From an uncultured Bacteroidota bacterium (GTDB lineage Bacteria; Bacteroidota; Bacteroidia; Flavobacteriales; Flavobacteriaceae): 43,164 nt of DNA. The DNA is taken from the NCBI GenBank assembly GCA_902560065.1, contig CACEKG010000008.1, positions 1 through 43,164 on the forward strand. Direction: 5' to 3'. The translations under genes were made by a program, and so were the position numbers. Shown here in pieces: positions 31,221 to 39,546 of the stretch. A model generated the notes under the pieces. The model was not told the origin of the DNA, searched no databases, and saw only the letters and a list, made by a program, of their open reading frames with translations. The first letter of the stretch is position 1; each line of letters starts with the position of its first letter.

Positions 31221-32270
31221 ATGAAGATCGATTTCTTTAAAGTTATTCTTAATAAAAGATTTCCATTGGAAATTAGTAGAGGAGTTAGATCAAATTCTGA
31301 AAATCTTTTTGTAAGAATTGAGGAAAATGGAATGGTAGGCTGGGGAGAATCTGCTCCTGGCGAATCTGAAGGTGCTTCAAGTGTAGATGAAGTTAAAAGC
31401 CTTTTAGATAGGTTTGTAAAAACTGGAATTAAAGGAAATACAATTTCATCCCTATATGATAGATCGAGGGAGATGGGAATCGCACCCTGTGCCTATGTTG
31501 CAATAGATACTGCTCTTTGGGATTTGAAAGCTAAAAAAGCAGGTCTTCCTTTATACAACCTTTTAGGATTTCCTAAGCCTTTTGTCCCTACATCAGTTAC
31601 TTTGGGAATTAATTCACCAGAGGTTATCAAAGAAAGGATACCAATTATTATGGAAGGAAAATCTATTAAATCGCTTAAAATAAAATTAGGCTCTCCAAAA
31701 GGAATAGAAGCTGATATGGAAATGTTTGAACAAGTTTTAGAGAGCACAAAAAATTTTAAAGTAAGTCTGAGAGTTGACGCAAATGGAGGATGGAATGTAA
31801 CAGATGCTATTAAAATGATGAAATGGTTGTCTAAGAATGATGTAGATTATGTAGAACAACCACTAGAAGAAGGAAAGGAAGCAGATTTAAAATATATTTT
31901 TAAAAATAGAGCTTTGCCAATTTATGTTGATGAGTCATGTAGATTTTCAGACGACATTTTTTCATATTATAATTATGTTGATGGAGTAAACATGAAATTA
32001 ATGAAATGTGGTGGAATCACAGAGGCATTAAGAATTATTGATACTGCAAAGTCCTTGAAATTAAAAACTATGATTGGATGTATGAGTGAATCTTCAGTGG
32101 CAATAGCTGCAGCAGCATCTATTTCAGGAGTAATTAATCATATTGATTTAGATTCACATTACAATTTAAACCCAGACCCTTCTGAAGGAGTAGAAATGAT
32201 TGATGGTATAACAACTCCAAAATATATTCCGGGACATGGTGCTATTTTAAAATCAGAATTTTATGCTTAA
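31221..32270 (+). CDS. dgcA: N-acetyl-D-glutamate racemase / dipeptide epimerase-like (enolase superfamily)
   Basis: 349 residues. Catalytic residues of the muconate-lactonizing/dipeptide-epimerase branch are present: KIK (Lys153, Lys155), metal ligands Asp186 (RVDANGGW), Glu212 (EQPL) and Asp237 (DES), and the lysine of NMKLMKCGG. The C-terminal LDSHYN is the dipeptide-binding spot of epimerases. Such enzymes epimerise Ala-Glu dipeptides, but the overlap of eight bases with a DUF1611 gene fits the DgcA-DgcN pair, where DgcA racemises N-acetyl-D-glutamate. Confidence in fold and chemistry is high, in substrate moderate. Cytosolic. Confidence 0.85.
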   Translation: MKIDFFKVILNKRFPLEISRGVRSNSENLFVRIEENGMVGWGESAPGESEGASSVDEVKSLLDRFVKTGIKGNTISSLYDRSREMGIAPCAYVAIDTALWDLKAKKAGLPLYNLLGFPKPFVPTSVTLGINSPEVIKERIPIIMEGKSIKSLKIKLGSPKGIEADMEMFEQVLESTKNFKVSLRVDANGGWNVTDAIKMMKWLSKNDVDYVEQPLEEGKEADLKYIFKNRALPIYVDESCRFSDDIFSYYNYVDGVNMKLMKCGGITEALRIIDTAKSLKLKTMIGCMSESSVAIAAAASISGVINHIDLDSHYNLNPDPSEGVEMIDGITTPKYIPGHGAILKSEFYA

Positions 32271-33303
32271 TTCAAAAGATAGAGTTGCAATATACATGGA
32301 ATCTAACTTAGATAGTGATTATGGAAAAATGGGAATGGGTGTTATTAGATATCTTTCTAATGAAATAACGTGTATAATTGATTCTAACCATGTTGGAAAA
32401 AGTATTAAATCTTTTATTAATACTGATAGAAAAATTCCAATAGTTGAATCCCTTGAAATAGCCCTAGAAAAAAAATCAACAGTATTAATTTTAGGAATTG
32501 CACCTTCAGGTGGAAAAATTCCAAAAGAATGGAACCGTATCATTGAAAAAGCATTAAAAAACGGTTTATCTATAGTTAATGGTTTACATGAATTATTATT
32601 TCCTAGATGGAAGGATTTAATAAAAAAAAATAAAAATCAGTGGATTTGGGATGTTAGAATGCCAACATTTGTTCCCGATATCGCAACTGGAAAAGCAAGT
32701 AAATTGAAGAATAAAAGAATTTTATTTATTGGAACTGATATGGCAGTAGGTAAAATGACAGCAGCTTTAGAAATATATAGTTTTCTTAACAAGCAAAGTA
32801 AAAATGTTGGTTTTGTTGCAACTGGACAAATTGGAATCACATTAACAGGAAATGGAATACCTTTGGATGCATTTAAAGTTGATCATGCTTGTGGAGCTGT
32901 TGAGGCTGCTGTTCTAGAAAATTCCAAAAAGGAAATTGTTTTGATAGAAGGTCAAGGGTCATTATTACATCCTGGAAGTACAGCTACTCTTCCGCTTATG
33001 AGAGGATCTTGTCCAACACATTTAATTCTTTGTCATAGAGCAAATAAAAAAACATTGAGAAGCCCAAAAAATATAAAAATTCCAGATCTTAAAGAGTTTA
33101 TTTATTTAAATGAATTATTGTCAACTGTTAGCGGGACTTTTCCAAAAGCTAAAGTTATAGGAGTTGCTTTAAACACATCACATCTAAGTCATAATAAAGC
33201 GATTTTAAGTGTAAATCAGTTAGAAAAAAAACTAAATATAATTACAACCGATGTTGTAAGATTTGGTCCTGATAAAATAGCTAAAGCAATTTTAAAAAGT
33301 TAA
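32263..33303 (+). CDS. dgcN: DUF1611-family protein, D-glutamate N-acetyltransferase-like (DgcN)
   Basis: 346 residues. The N-terminal half is a Rossmann-like region with ILGIAPSGGKIP and NGLHELL; the C-terminal half has a P-loop GTDMAVGKMT (157-166), followed by VGFVATGQIGITLTG and VLIEGQGSLLHPGSTATLPL. This layout is DUF1611. Proteins of this family encoded next to dipeptide-epimerase-like genes have been described as DgcN, which N-acetylates D-glutamate in marine bacteria. The start overlaps the end of the dgcA-like gene by eight bases, showing translational coupling. Its last bases overlap the convergent dehydrogenase by four. Confidence 0.83.
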   Translation: MLNSKDRVAIYMESNLDSDYGKMGMGVIRYLSNEITCIIDSNHVGKSIKSFINTDRKIPIVESLEIALEKKSTVLILGIAPSGGKIPKEWNRIIEKALKNGLSIVNGLHELLFPRWKDLIKKNKNQWIWDVRMPTFVPDIATGKASKLKNKRILFIGTDMAVGKMTAALEIYSFLNKQSKNVGFVATGQIGITLTGNGIPLDAFKVDHACGAVEAAVLENSKKEIVLIEGQGSLLHPGSTATLPLMRGSCPTHLILCHRANKKTLRSPKNIKIPDLKEFIYLNELLSTVSGTFPKAKVIGVALNTSHLSHNKAILSVNQLEKKLNIITTDVVRFGPDKIAKAILKS

Positions 33304-34220
33304 TACATTTTTTTTCTGTCTACAAGGTTTAAAAGAGTTTTGTTTTTATTTAATCTATCAAAATTTTCCATTACCTGTCTTACCCCTTCATCAGAATATG
33401 ATAAACTGGCAATATGCGGAGTTATTTTAATTTTTGGGTGAGACCAAATTGGACTATCTTTTGGAAGAGGTTCTTTTTCAAATACATCTAAAAAGGCTCC
33501 ACTAAGCTTTCCATTATTAATAGCTTCAATTATATCTTTTTCAACGTGAACTTCTCCTCTTGACACATTAATTAAATAAGTTTGATTATTAATTTTTTTA
33601 AAGAAACTCTTATTTAATAACCCTTTAGTTTGGGGAGTTAAAGGAACTGTGCAAATTAAAACGTTAATCTTTTTTAAAAACAAGGATAAAGAATCACCAT
33701 AAAAAGATTTAAATGGGGTAGATTTTTTGTTTTTGCTATATCCAAAAACATTAAAATCTAAAGAGTACAATTTTTTTGCTACATCCATTCCCAGATGACC
33801 AATACCAAGAATTCCAATATTAACATTTCTTTCATCAATTTCAAATTGAGCCCAATGTTTCTTTTTTTGAGCATAATCATAATCATACCAATTTCGATGA
33901 TAATTTAAAACAGCCATTATTATATAATTACTCATTGAAAAAGCCATTTGTTTATCTACAATTCTACATATGGGTATTTTAGATGAAATAGTTTTGTCAG
34001 AGATTATATTATCAACTCCTGCACCCATAGAAATAATTAACTTAAGATTCTTAAATTTTGAGAGAATACCATGTTTCTGTTTCCATACCATTGCTAGAGT
34101 TACCTCTTCAGGGGTTTTGGTTTTATCTCCAATTAAAATTGGAATTTGAGGATAAAGTTTTTTAAAACTATCAGTCCACTTTTTTGTTGGTATTTCAGGA
34201 GCTATAATTACAAATTTCAT
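33300..34220 (-). CDS. D-2-hydroxyacid dehydrogenase, GhrA-like
   Basis: 306 residues. The N-terminal half binds substrate (SMGAGVDNII at about 64-73). NAD-binding NIGILGIGHLGMDVA starts at residue 134. The catalytic Arg221 is in NVSRGEVHVE, an acidic residue in FEKEPLP, and His269 in TPHIAS. The overall form, with FALSNYI-like MSNYIIMAVLNYH, fits GhrA (glyoxylate/hydroxypyruvate reductase A). It reduces glyoxylate or hydroxypyruvate with NADPH. It ends inside the 3' end of the DUF1611 gene and follows the YkuK-like gene by 12 bases, so both are likely one unit. Confidence 0.88.
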   Translation of the reverse strand: MKFVIIAPEIPTKKWTDSFKKLYPQIPILIGDKTKTPEEVTLAMVWKQKHGILSKFKNLKLIISMGAGVDNIISDKTISSKIPICRIVDKQMAFSMSNYIIMAVLNYHRNWYDYDYAQKKKHWAQFEIDERNVNIGILGIGHLGMDVAKKLYSLDFNVFGYSKNKKSTPFKSFYGDSLSLFLKKINVLICTVPLTPQTKGLLNKSFFKKINNQTYLINVSRGEVHVEKDIIEAINNGKLSGAFLDVFEKEPLPKDSPIWSHPKIKITPHIASLSYSDEGVRQVMENFDRLNKNKTLLNLVDRKKMY

Positions 34221-34232
34221 GAATAATTAAAT

Positions 34233-34682
34233 TTATTTACAGTGATGATCAGCAGCTTTAGTTGCTATCTGTTTATTTGGTTTTATGTTTACTTTGTAAC
34301 CAAGAGAATTTGCCCATCCTTTAGCAGCTGAAATTAATTTGTGGGACTTAAAGTTTTCATTTTCGTTATAATCCATATCAATTTCAACTTTAACACTAAT
34401 TTGTTTTGTTAACCATTCAGCAGCATCAATACTATCTTCAGCCTCTTTCCATAATCGTGTCCACATATCATTTATGATCGAGACTTTCTTTTTATTAAGA
34501 ATATAGTGCACTCCTCTAGTTCCTAATTTATATGCTATTACTGTTGCATAAAAAGTTTTTTTTCCAACACTTTGAGAATCTGATCCAATATGAATTTCAG
34601 CATAGGGATATTTTTTTATTATTTCTATAGTGTGCTGAAGAGGATCAATAATTTTTCCTTTTATGTCTTTGAATAGCATCAT
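34233..34682 (-). CDS. YkuK/DUF458 family ribonuclease H-like protein
   Basis: 149 residues, no signal peptide. AEIHIGSDSQSVGKKTFYATV is the typical first strand with an acidic residue in an RNase H-like fold. DMDYNENENFKSHKLISAAK and the C-terminal GYKVNIKPNKQIATKAADHH complete the DUF458 pattern. The acidic residues are placed as for a metal-dependent nuclease, but activity has not been shown for most members. First gene of the minus-strand unit with the GhrA-like gene. Start codons at residues 1 and 2 are both ATG. Confidence 0.85.
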   Translation of the reverse strand: MMLFKDIKGKIIDPLQHTIEIIKKYPYAEIHIGSDSQSVGKKTFYATVIAYKLGTRGVHYILNKKKVSIINDMWTRLWKEAEDSIDAAEWLTKQISVKVEIDMDYNENENFKSHKLISAAKGWANSLGYKVNIKPNKQIATKAADHHCK

Positions 34683-34745
34683 GGTCTAAAACTAAAATAA
34701 AAATATTATTTTGGCATGTAGTTATAATAGTTTTTAAAATATATT

Positions 34746-34946
34746 TTGTCAAATTCATATTTTTATTTTGCTTTAGCAGTTGGTGTAGCTTTGGGTGCTT
34801 GGGGGTCATATATGGCCGAAAGAAGAAATAGATCTAAAAATTTAGGGTTTTTATTAGGATTCTTATTTGGGGTAATTGGGATAATTATTATAATGTTATT
34901 AGGCTCAAAAAAAAATCAAGACTTTTCTGAGGGCCAGAAAAATTGA
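34746..34946 (+). CDS. Small two-span membrane protein (66 aa), TTG start
   Basis: 66 residues if translation begins at TTG 34746; no ATG is available before the first membrane segment. Two hydrophobic segments near 5-20 and 33-52 are separated by the polar loop YMAERRNRSKN, giving a hairpin with a charged tail. It resembles small inner-membrane proteins without family name. The last 31 bases overlap the end of the convergent OsmC gene, which is unusual for a real pair and lowers confidence. Confidence 0.45.
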   Translation: MSNSYFYFALAVGVALGAWGSYMAERRNRSKNLGFLLGFLFGVIGIIIIMLLGSKKNQDFSEGQKN

Positions 34947-35329
34947 ATATCTTTTTTTAAACTAGAATTTAATGAATAATAAACTGGACAAGTTAAAGCA
35001 GCTTTTTCTAAAACTCTACGAATTTTAATGTCAAAAGTCTTTTTAAAATGAATATTTATAATAATTGAATCTATTCGTCGAGGATTTTCCCCCATTATTT
35101 TTTTTACTTCTGCAATTGTACCCCTAATATCAATTTTAAATTGTTTTGCTTTAATGCCCATAATGGTTAAAAGACATGAAGCCAATGCAGTAGCGACAGT
35201 ATCAGTTGGAGAAAAAGCTTCACCCTTTCCATGATTATCTATTGGAGCGTCAGTTATTATAGAGTTGTTGGATGCAACATGAGTAGATTGTGTTCTTAAC
35301 TCACCCAAATATTTAACCTTACTAGTCAA
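34916..35329 (-). CDS. OsmC-family peroxiredoxin
   Basis: 137 residues from a TTG at 35329. That start matches the family beginning (TSKVKYLGELRT), and there is no ATG nearby; longer frames would add an unrelated N-terminus. The family pattern follows: NSIITDAPIDNHGKGEAFSP, then TALASCLLTIMGIKA with the peroxidatic Cys, and ALTCPVYYSL with the second Cys. OsmC proteins reduce organic hydroperoxides in the cytosol. Convergent with the small membrane-protein gene at 34746, overlapping by 31 bases, and divergent from the 58-aa gene at 35414. Confidence 0.85.
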   Translation of the reverse strand: MTSKVKYLGELRTQSTHVASNNSIITDAPIDNHGKGEAFSPTDTVATALASCLLTIMGIKAKQFKIDIRGTIAEVKKIMGENPRRIDSIIINIHFKKTFDIKIRRVLEKAALTCPVYYSLNSSLKKDIQFFWPSEKS

Positions 35330-35413
35330 ATTATAAATATTACAATTAATTAAAGTATAGCTAAAAATAAGTAACTTTAATATCAAACATGTGATTTTAA
35401 TTAAAAAAATACT

Positions 35414-35590
35414 ATGAAATTAAAATTATTACTTAAAGTAATATTTTATATAATGTCAATTTTGTCATTTACAGTTGTAGGATTTATGTATACTAATCTA
35501 AGTTTTATTGATTGGCCCTATTTATGGGCGGGCATATTTTTTTTTATTATTCCCTTGTTTTTAAATTTTAATAAATATTTAAAAAAATGA
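35414..35590 (+). CDS. Small two-span membrane protein (58 aa) coupled to the amidohydrolase
   Basis: An ATG-TGA frame of 58 residues: KLKLLLKVIFYIMSILSFTV, a short loop (MYTNLSFIDWPY) and a second hydrophobic segment (LWAGIFFFIIPLFL), ending NKYLKK. Its TGA (35588-35590) overlaps the ATG of the M20 amidohydrolase (35587-35589) in an ATGA arrangement. That coupling is good evidence that it is a real gene with a shared role, perhaps as a membrane partner. No family recognised. Confidence 0.68.
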   Translation: MKLKLLLKVIFYIMSILSFTVVGFMYTNLSFIDWPYLWAGIFFFIIPLFLNFNKYLKK

Positions 35591-37014
35591 AAAAAATATA
35601 CATACTAATAATTCTAATCTCATTTACAAAAAATTACAGCCAAACTAAAAGTTCTTTAAAAAAGAATTTGATTTCAAATATTGAAGATCAAAAAAATGAT
35701 TTAGTTAAAATTAGTGATAAGATATGGGCTGCAGCTGAAATTGCATTTCAGGAAAAAATTTCATCTAAAACATTAATTGATTATGCAAAACTTAATGGAT
35801 TTGATGTACAAGTTGGTGTTGCTCAAACTCCAACAGCATTTGTTGCTACTTATGGTTCTGGAAAACCTGTAATTGGAATATTAGGAGAATTTGATGCTCT
35901 ACCAGGAATTTCTCAAAAAGCTATTCCAGAAAAGATTGCATTGGAAGATGGTGCGGCTGGTCATGGTTGTGGTCATAATCTTTTTGGAACAGCGAGCTTA
36001 GGTGCTGCTGTTGCTATAAAAAATCTAATTTCTAGTGGAAAATTGAAAGGGACAGTTAAATTTTTTGGAACACCAGCTGAAGAAAAATATTTTGGAAAAT
36101 TATGGATGGCAAGAGAGGGTCTTTTTGATGATCTTGATATATGTGTAGACTGGCATCCAGCTGATAATATTGAAGCAGATGTTCAGAGTTCTTTAGCATT
36201 AATTGATTTTAAAGTAGAGTTTTTTGGTCAAACAGCACATGCTTCTGCCGATCCATGGAATGGAAAAAGTGCTTCAGATGCCCTTGAGCTTTATACTCAT
36301 GGTATTAACATGTACAGAGAGCATGTTAAACCTACAGTTAGAATTCATTATCATATTCAAGATGGGGGACAAGTTGTTAACGTGGTTCCGGATTATTCTA
36401 GAATATGGGTTAGAGTTAGAGATATAAAAAGAGAGGGTATGAATGAAGTATATCAACACGTTAGGAAGATGGCTGAGGGAGCTGCAATTATGGCAAATGT
36501 TGATTATAAAATTAATTTAATTTCTGGTATTCATGAAATTCTTCCCAATAGAGCTGGAGGTTTTGCTGTTCAAAAGAATCTAGAGTTTCTTGGAGATATT
36601 AAGTACTCTGAGGAGGAGAAAAAATTTGCATATAAAATTCAAGAAGCTACAGAAAAACCTATGGTAGGAATTGATGGTAAAATAAAACCAATGAGGCTTA
36701 CAGAGGAGAAACCAATGGGTGGTTCTACAGATGTTGGAGATGTAAGTTTTTTAGTTCCAGTTGTGAGACTTGGAGTTACAACAGCACCAAAGGGAACACC
36801 CTGGCACTCATGGGCTGTTGTTGCTTCTGGGGGGATGTCAATAGGTCATAAAGGGATGATATTTGCTTCTAAGGCATTAGGCATGACAATGATAGATTTA
36901 TTTACAAACTCTAAATTAAGGGATGAAATAAAAAAAGAATTTAAATTAAGAAAAGGTGATTATGTATATGAACCAATGCTTCCTCCAGGACCTCCTCCAA
37001 TTGGTGAGGAATAA
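35587..37014 (+). CDS. Exported M20 amidohydrolase (AbgB-like)
   Basis: 475 residues. The N-terminus (KKIYILIILISFTKNYSQ) is a signal peptide, so the enzyme is periplasmic. Metal-site motifs of M20D hydrolases are present: GILGEFDALPG, GHGCGHN, TPAEEKYF, WHPAD and, in the lid domain, FGQTAHASADPW. The C-terminal part has GGSTDVGDVSFLVP and TPWHSWAVV. The family removes acyl or aminoacyl groups from amides, such as p-aminobenzoyl-glutamate or N-acyl amino acids. Lengths agree. It ends five bases before the convergent alanine symporter gene. The proline-rich tail (PPGPPPIGEE) is unusual. Confidence 0.92.
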   Translation: MKKIYILIILISFTKNYSQTKSSLKKNLISNIEDQKNDLVKISDKIWAAAEIAFQEKISSKTLIDYAKLNGFDVQVGVAQTPTAFVATYGSGKPVIGILGEFDALPGISQKAIPEKIALEDGAAGHGCGHNLFGTASLGAAVAIKNLISSGKLKGTVKFFGTPAEEKYFGKLWMAREGLFDDLDICVDWHPADNIEADVQSSLALIDFKVEFFGQTAHASADPWNGKSASDALELYTHGINMYREHVKPTVRIHYHIQDGGQVVNVVPDYSRIWVRVRDIKREGMNEVYQHVRKMAEGAAIMANVDYKINLISGIHEILPNRAGGFAVQKNLEFLGDIKYSEEEKKFAYKIQEATEKPMVGIDGKIKPMRLTEEKPMGGSTDVGDVSFLVPVVRLGVTTAPKGTPWHSWAVVASGGMSIGHKGMIFASKALGMTMIDLFTNSKLRDEIKKEFKLRKGDYVYEPMLPPGPPPIGEE

Positions 37015-37019
37015 ATATT

Positions 37020-38366
37020 TTAAATCCATGATCTTTTGATCATTTCTTTATTTACCTTTTTTGAAAGGTAAATTATGGCAACCATATTAGGAATTGTCAT
37101 TAAAGCAAATGATAAATCTATCAGACCAATTACTAATTCTACAGTAACGACTGAAGAGAGGATAATAGTAAAAATATAAAGATAGTTGTAAAAATGCCCG
37201 TATTTTATACTAGTTAAAAACCCAAAACATTTTACTCCATAATATGAATAAGTTAATAGGGTAGAAATTCCAAAAATAAAAACCATTAACATTAATAATT
37301 CATCACCAAAACCAAAGAAGAGTAATCTAAAAGCTTCTAATGTAAGAACAATTCCATTTAAACTTTCATCAAGATAAGCTCCACTTATAATAACTATTAA
37401 ACCTGTAATTGTACATACTAAAATTGTATCTAGAAGAGGGCCCAACATAGCTACAAGACCTTCATTAGTTCCAAGTTTTGACTGTGATTGACCATGGTAC
37501 ATTGGAGCATTACCAACACCACTTTCATTTGAAAAAACAGCTCTGCGAACACCTAAAATAATAAGTCCCCATAACCCTCCAGTTACTAATGTGTTTATAT
37601 TGAAAGCTTCTATAAAGATCAATTTAAAAGTTGGAACAACAAGATTATAATTATATGACAAAATAAATAAACCCATAAAAAAGTATAACCCTACCATTAA
37701 TGGTACAAGACTTGAGGTTACTTTAACAATTTTTTTTAAACCACCAAAAATGACGAAAGAGCTTATTATAGCCAGAATAATTCCTGTGATTAATTTCCAC
37801 TGAAAATCACCAAGTGAAATATAATCATTTGGGTTAATTACATTAATATATGTTTGGGTTAATTGATTTGCTGTAAATGCTGGAAGAACTCCAAAAAGAC
37901 CTGCAATTGAAAAAAATATAGCTAAAAATTTACCCCAATTTTTAATTCCTAATGACATATAATACATTGGCCCTCCTAGAATAGTTCCATCATCATTTAA
38001 TTTTCTTATTTGAACTGATAAAGAGCAAGAGTAGAATTTAATAATCATTCCTATAATTGCAGTGACCCACATCCAAACTAAAACTCCAGGACCACCCATG
38101 TGAATAGCTATAGCTACCCCAGAAATATTTCCTAAACCTACAGTAGCAGCTAATACTGCTGATAAAGCTTGAAACCTAGAAATACCTTTATTTTTATTTT
38201 TAGAAAGAAGCAACTTAAAAGCGAATTTAATTTTTGTTAATGGATAAAGTTTACTAACTATACACAAATAAATTCCACCACCTAAAACAGCTATTAACAT
38301 AAACCATTCTAATGAACTAATTAGCTGGTTTAAAATATTTTCAATTATTGTTATAAAATCATTCAC
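37020..38366 (-). CDS. Sodium:alanine symporter (AGCS family)
   Basis: 448 residues with about ten to eleven membrane helices. The AGCS signatures are SAVLAATVGLGNISGVAIAI with GGPGVLVWMWV (about 68-105), ILGGPMYYMSLGI, VFSNESGVGNAPMYHGQSQS and GLVAMLGPLLDTILVC. It imports alanine or glycine with Na+, which fits a marine bacterium that also has a D-Ala-D-Ala dipeptidase and an exported amidohydrolase. It is convergent with the amidohydrolase and divergent from the Tat-signal aminotransferase. Confidence 0.95.
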   Translation of the reverse strand: MNDFITIIENILNQLISSLEWFMLIAVLGGGIYLCIVSKLYPLTKIKFAFKLLLSKNKNKGISRFQALSAVLAATVGLGNISGVAIAIHMGGPGVLVWMWVTAIIGMIIKFYSCSLSVQIRKLNDDGTILGGPMYYMSLGIKNWGKFLAIFFSIAGLFGVLPAFTANQLTQTYINVINPNDYISLGDFQWKLITGIILAIISSFVIFGGLKKIVKVTSSLVPLMVGLYFFMGLFILSYNYNLVVPTFKLIFIEAFNINTLVTGGLWGLIILGVRRAVFSNESGVGNAPMYHGQSQSKLGTNEGLVAMLGPLLDTILVCTITGLIVIISGAYLDESLNGIVLTLEAFRLLFFGFGDELLMLMVFIFGISTLLTYSYYGVKCFGFLTSIKYGHFYNYLYIFTIILSSVVTVELVIGLIDLSFALMTIPNMVAIIYLSKKVNKEMIKRSWI

Positions 38367-38434
38367 ATTGAAAAGTAGTTATTAAATTTTGTTTTAAAAA
38401 AAAAAAATTGAAACTTTAATTAAAATTAATTTTT

Positions 38435-39544
38435 ATGCAAAATAGAAGAAATTGGATTAAATCATCATTAGCATTGGGGGGTGTTTTAGTTTCTCCATCA
38501 AACTTTTTAACCTCTGAAGAAAATGAATTATTTAGGCCTAGAGACCTAGAAAAAGTAGTCAAGCTTAGTTCAAATGAAAACCCTTATGGTCCATCAAAAA
38601 AAGTGAGAGATGCTATTAATAAATCATATAATTATGCCTGTAGATATCCATATTCTTATTCTGATGATTTAGAGGAAATACTAGCAAAAAAGCACGGTGT
38701 ATCAAATGAAAGTGTTATTGTTACTGGAGGTTCAACTGAAGGGCTGAAGGTTACGGGACTTACATTTACAAGCAACGGAGGAGAAATAATATCAGCAAAA
38801 CCAACTTTTCTTGCTATGATGGATTTTGCTAAACAATGGGGGGCCTCCATAAACTGGGTCCCTGTAAAAGCAGATAAAGGATATGACTTGTCTGAAATTG
38901 AAAATCGAATTTCCAAAAAAACAAAACTTATTTTTTTATGTAATCCAAATAATCCTACAGGAACTTTAATTCCATCAAAAAAATTATATGATTTTTGTGA
39001 AACAGCAGCTAATAAAACAATTGTTTTTAGTGATGAAGCTTATTATGATTATATCGAAGATCCTAATTATCCATCAATGATTGATCTAATTAAAAAGAAT
39101 AAAAACGTAATCGTTTCAAAAACATTTTCCAAAGTTTATGGAATGGCAGGATTGAGAGTTGGGTATTTAATTGCAAAACCTGAACTCGCAAAAAAAATTA
39201 GAGAAAATATTGTTGCAAGGAGTAATGTTCTTGGAATTGAAGCGGCTAAAGAAGCTCTTAATGATAAAGAATTTTATACTTTTTCTTTAAAGAAAAATAA
39301 AGAATCAAAACAAAGGATATATTCTTTATTAGATGAATTAAATTTAAATTATGTTAAGTCTCATACTAATTTTATTTTCTTTCACTCAAAAAGAAATATA
39401 AAAGAATTGGGACCACAAATGATTAAAAAAGGAGTTAGAATAGGTAGGCCTTTTCCTCCATTTTATGATTGGTGTAGGATTAGTACGGGGACATCAACTG
39501 AAGTTGATAGGTTTATTAAAGGAATGAAAGAATTATATACTTGA
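38435..39544 (+). CDS. Tat-signal class I/II aminotransferase (HisC-like)
   Basis: 369 residues. A twin-arginine type N-terminus (QNRRNWIKSSLALGGVLVS) suggests export as a folded holoenzyme. The fold-type I PLP core is complete: SSNENPYGPS (45-54), VTGGSTEGL (96-104), CNPNNPTGT (169-177), Asp200 and Tyr203, PLP Lys233 in VSKTFSKVYGMAGLRVGY, and C-terminal RISTGT. It resembles histidinol-phosphate aminotransferases but without other his genes nearby. An aminotransferase outside the cytoplasm is unusual; its amino donor there is not obvious. A function in periplasmic amino-compound metabolism is inferred. Confidence 0.85.
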   Translation: MQNRRNWIKSSLALGGVLVSPSNFLTSEENELFRPRDLEKVVKLSSNENPYGPSKKVRDAINKSYNYACRYPYSYSDDLEEILAKKHGVSNESVIVTGGSTEGLKVTGLTFTSNGGEIISAKPTFLAMMDFAKQWGASINWVPVKADKGYDLSEIENRISKKTKLIFLCNPNNPTGTLIPSKKLYDFCETAANKTIVFSDEAYYDYIEDPNYPSMIDLIKKNKNVIVSKTFSKVYGMAGLRVGYLIAKPELAKKIRENIVARSNVLGIEAAKEALNDKEFYTFSLKKNKESKQRIYSLLDELNLNYVKSHTNFIFFHSKRNIKELGPQMIKKGVRIGRPFPPFYDWCRISTGTSTEVDRFIKGMKELYT

Positions 39545-39546
39545 TT

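Noticed and set aside
31493-32840. Minus-strand frames opposite the dgcA-like and DUF1611 genes
   Set aside because: Shadows of catalytic-motif-bearing genes.
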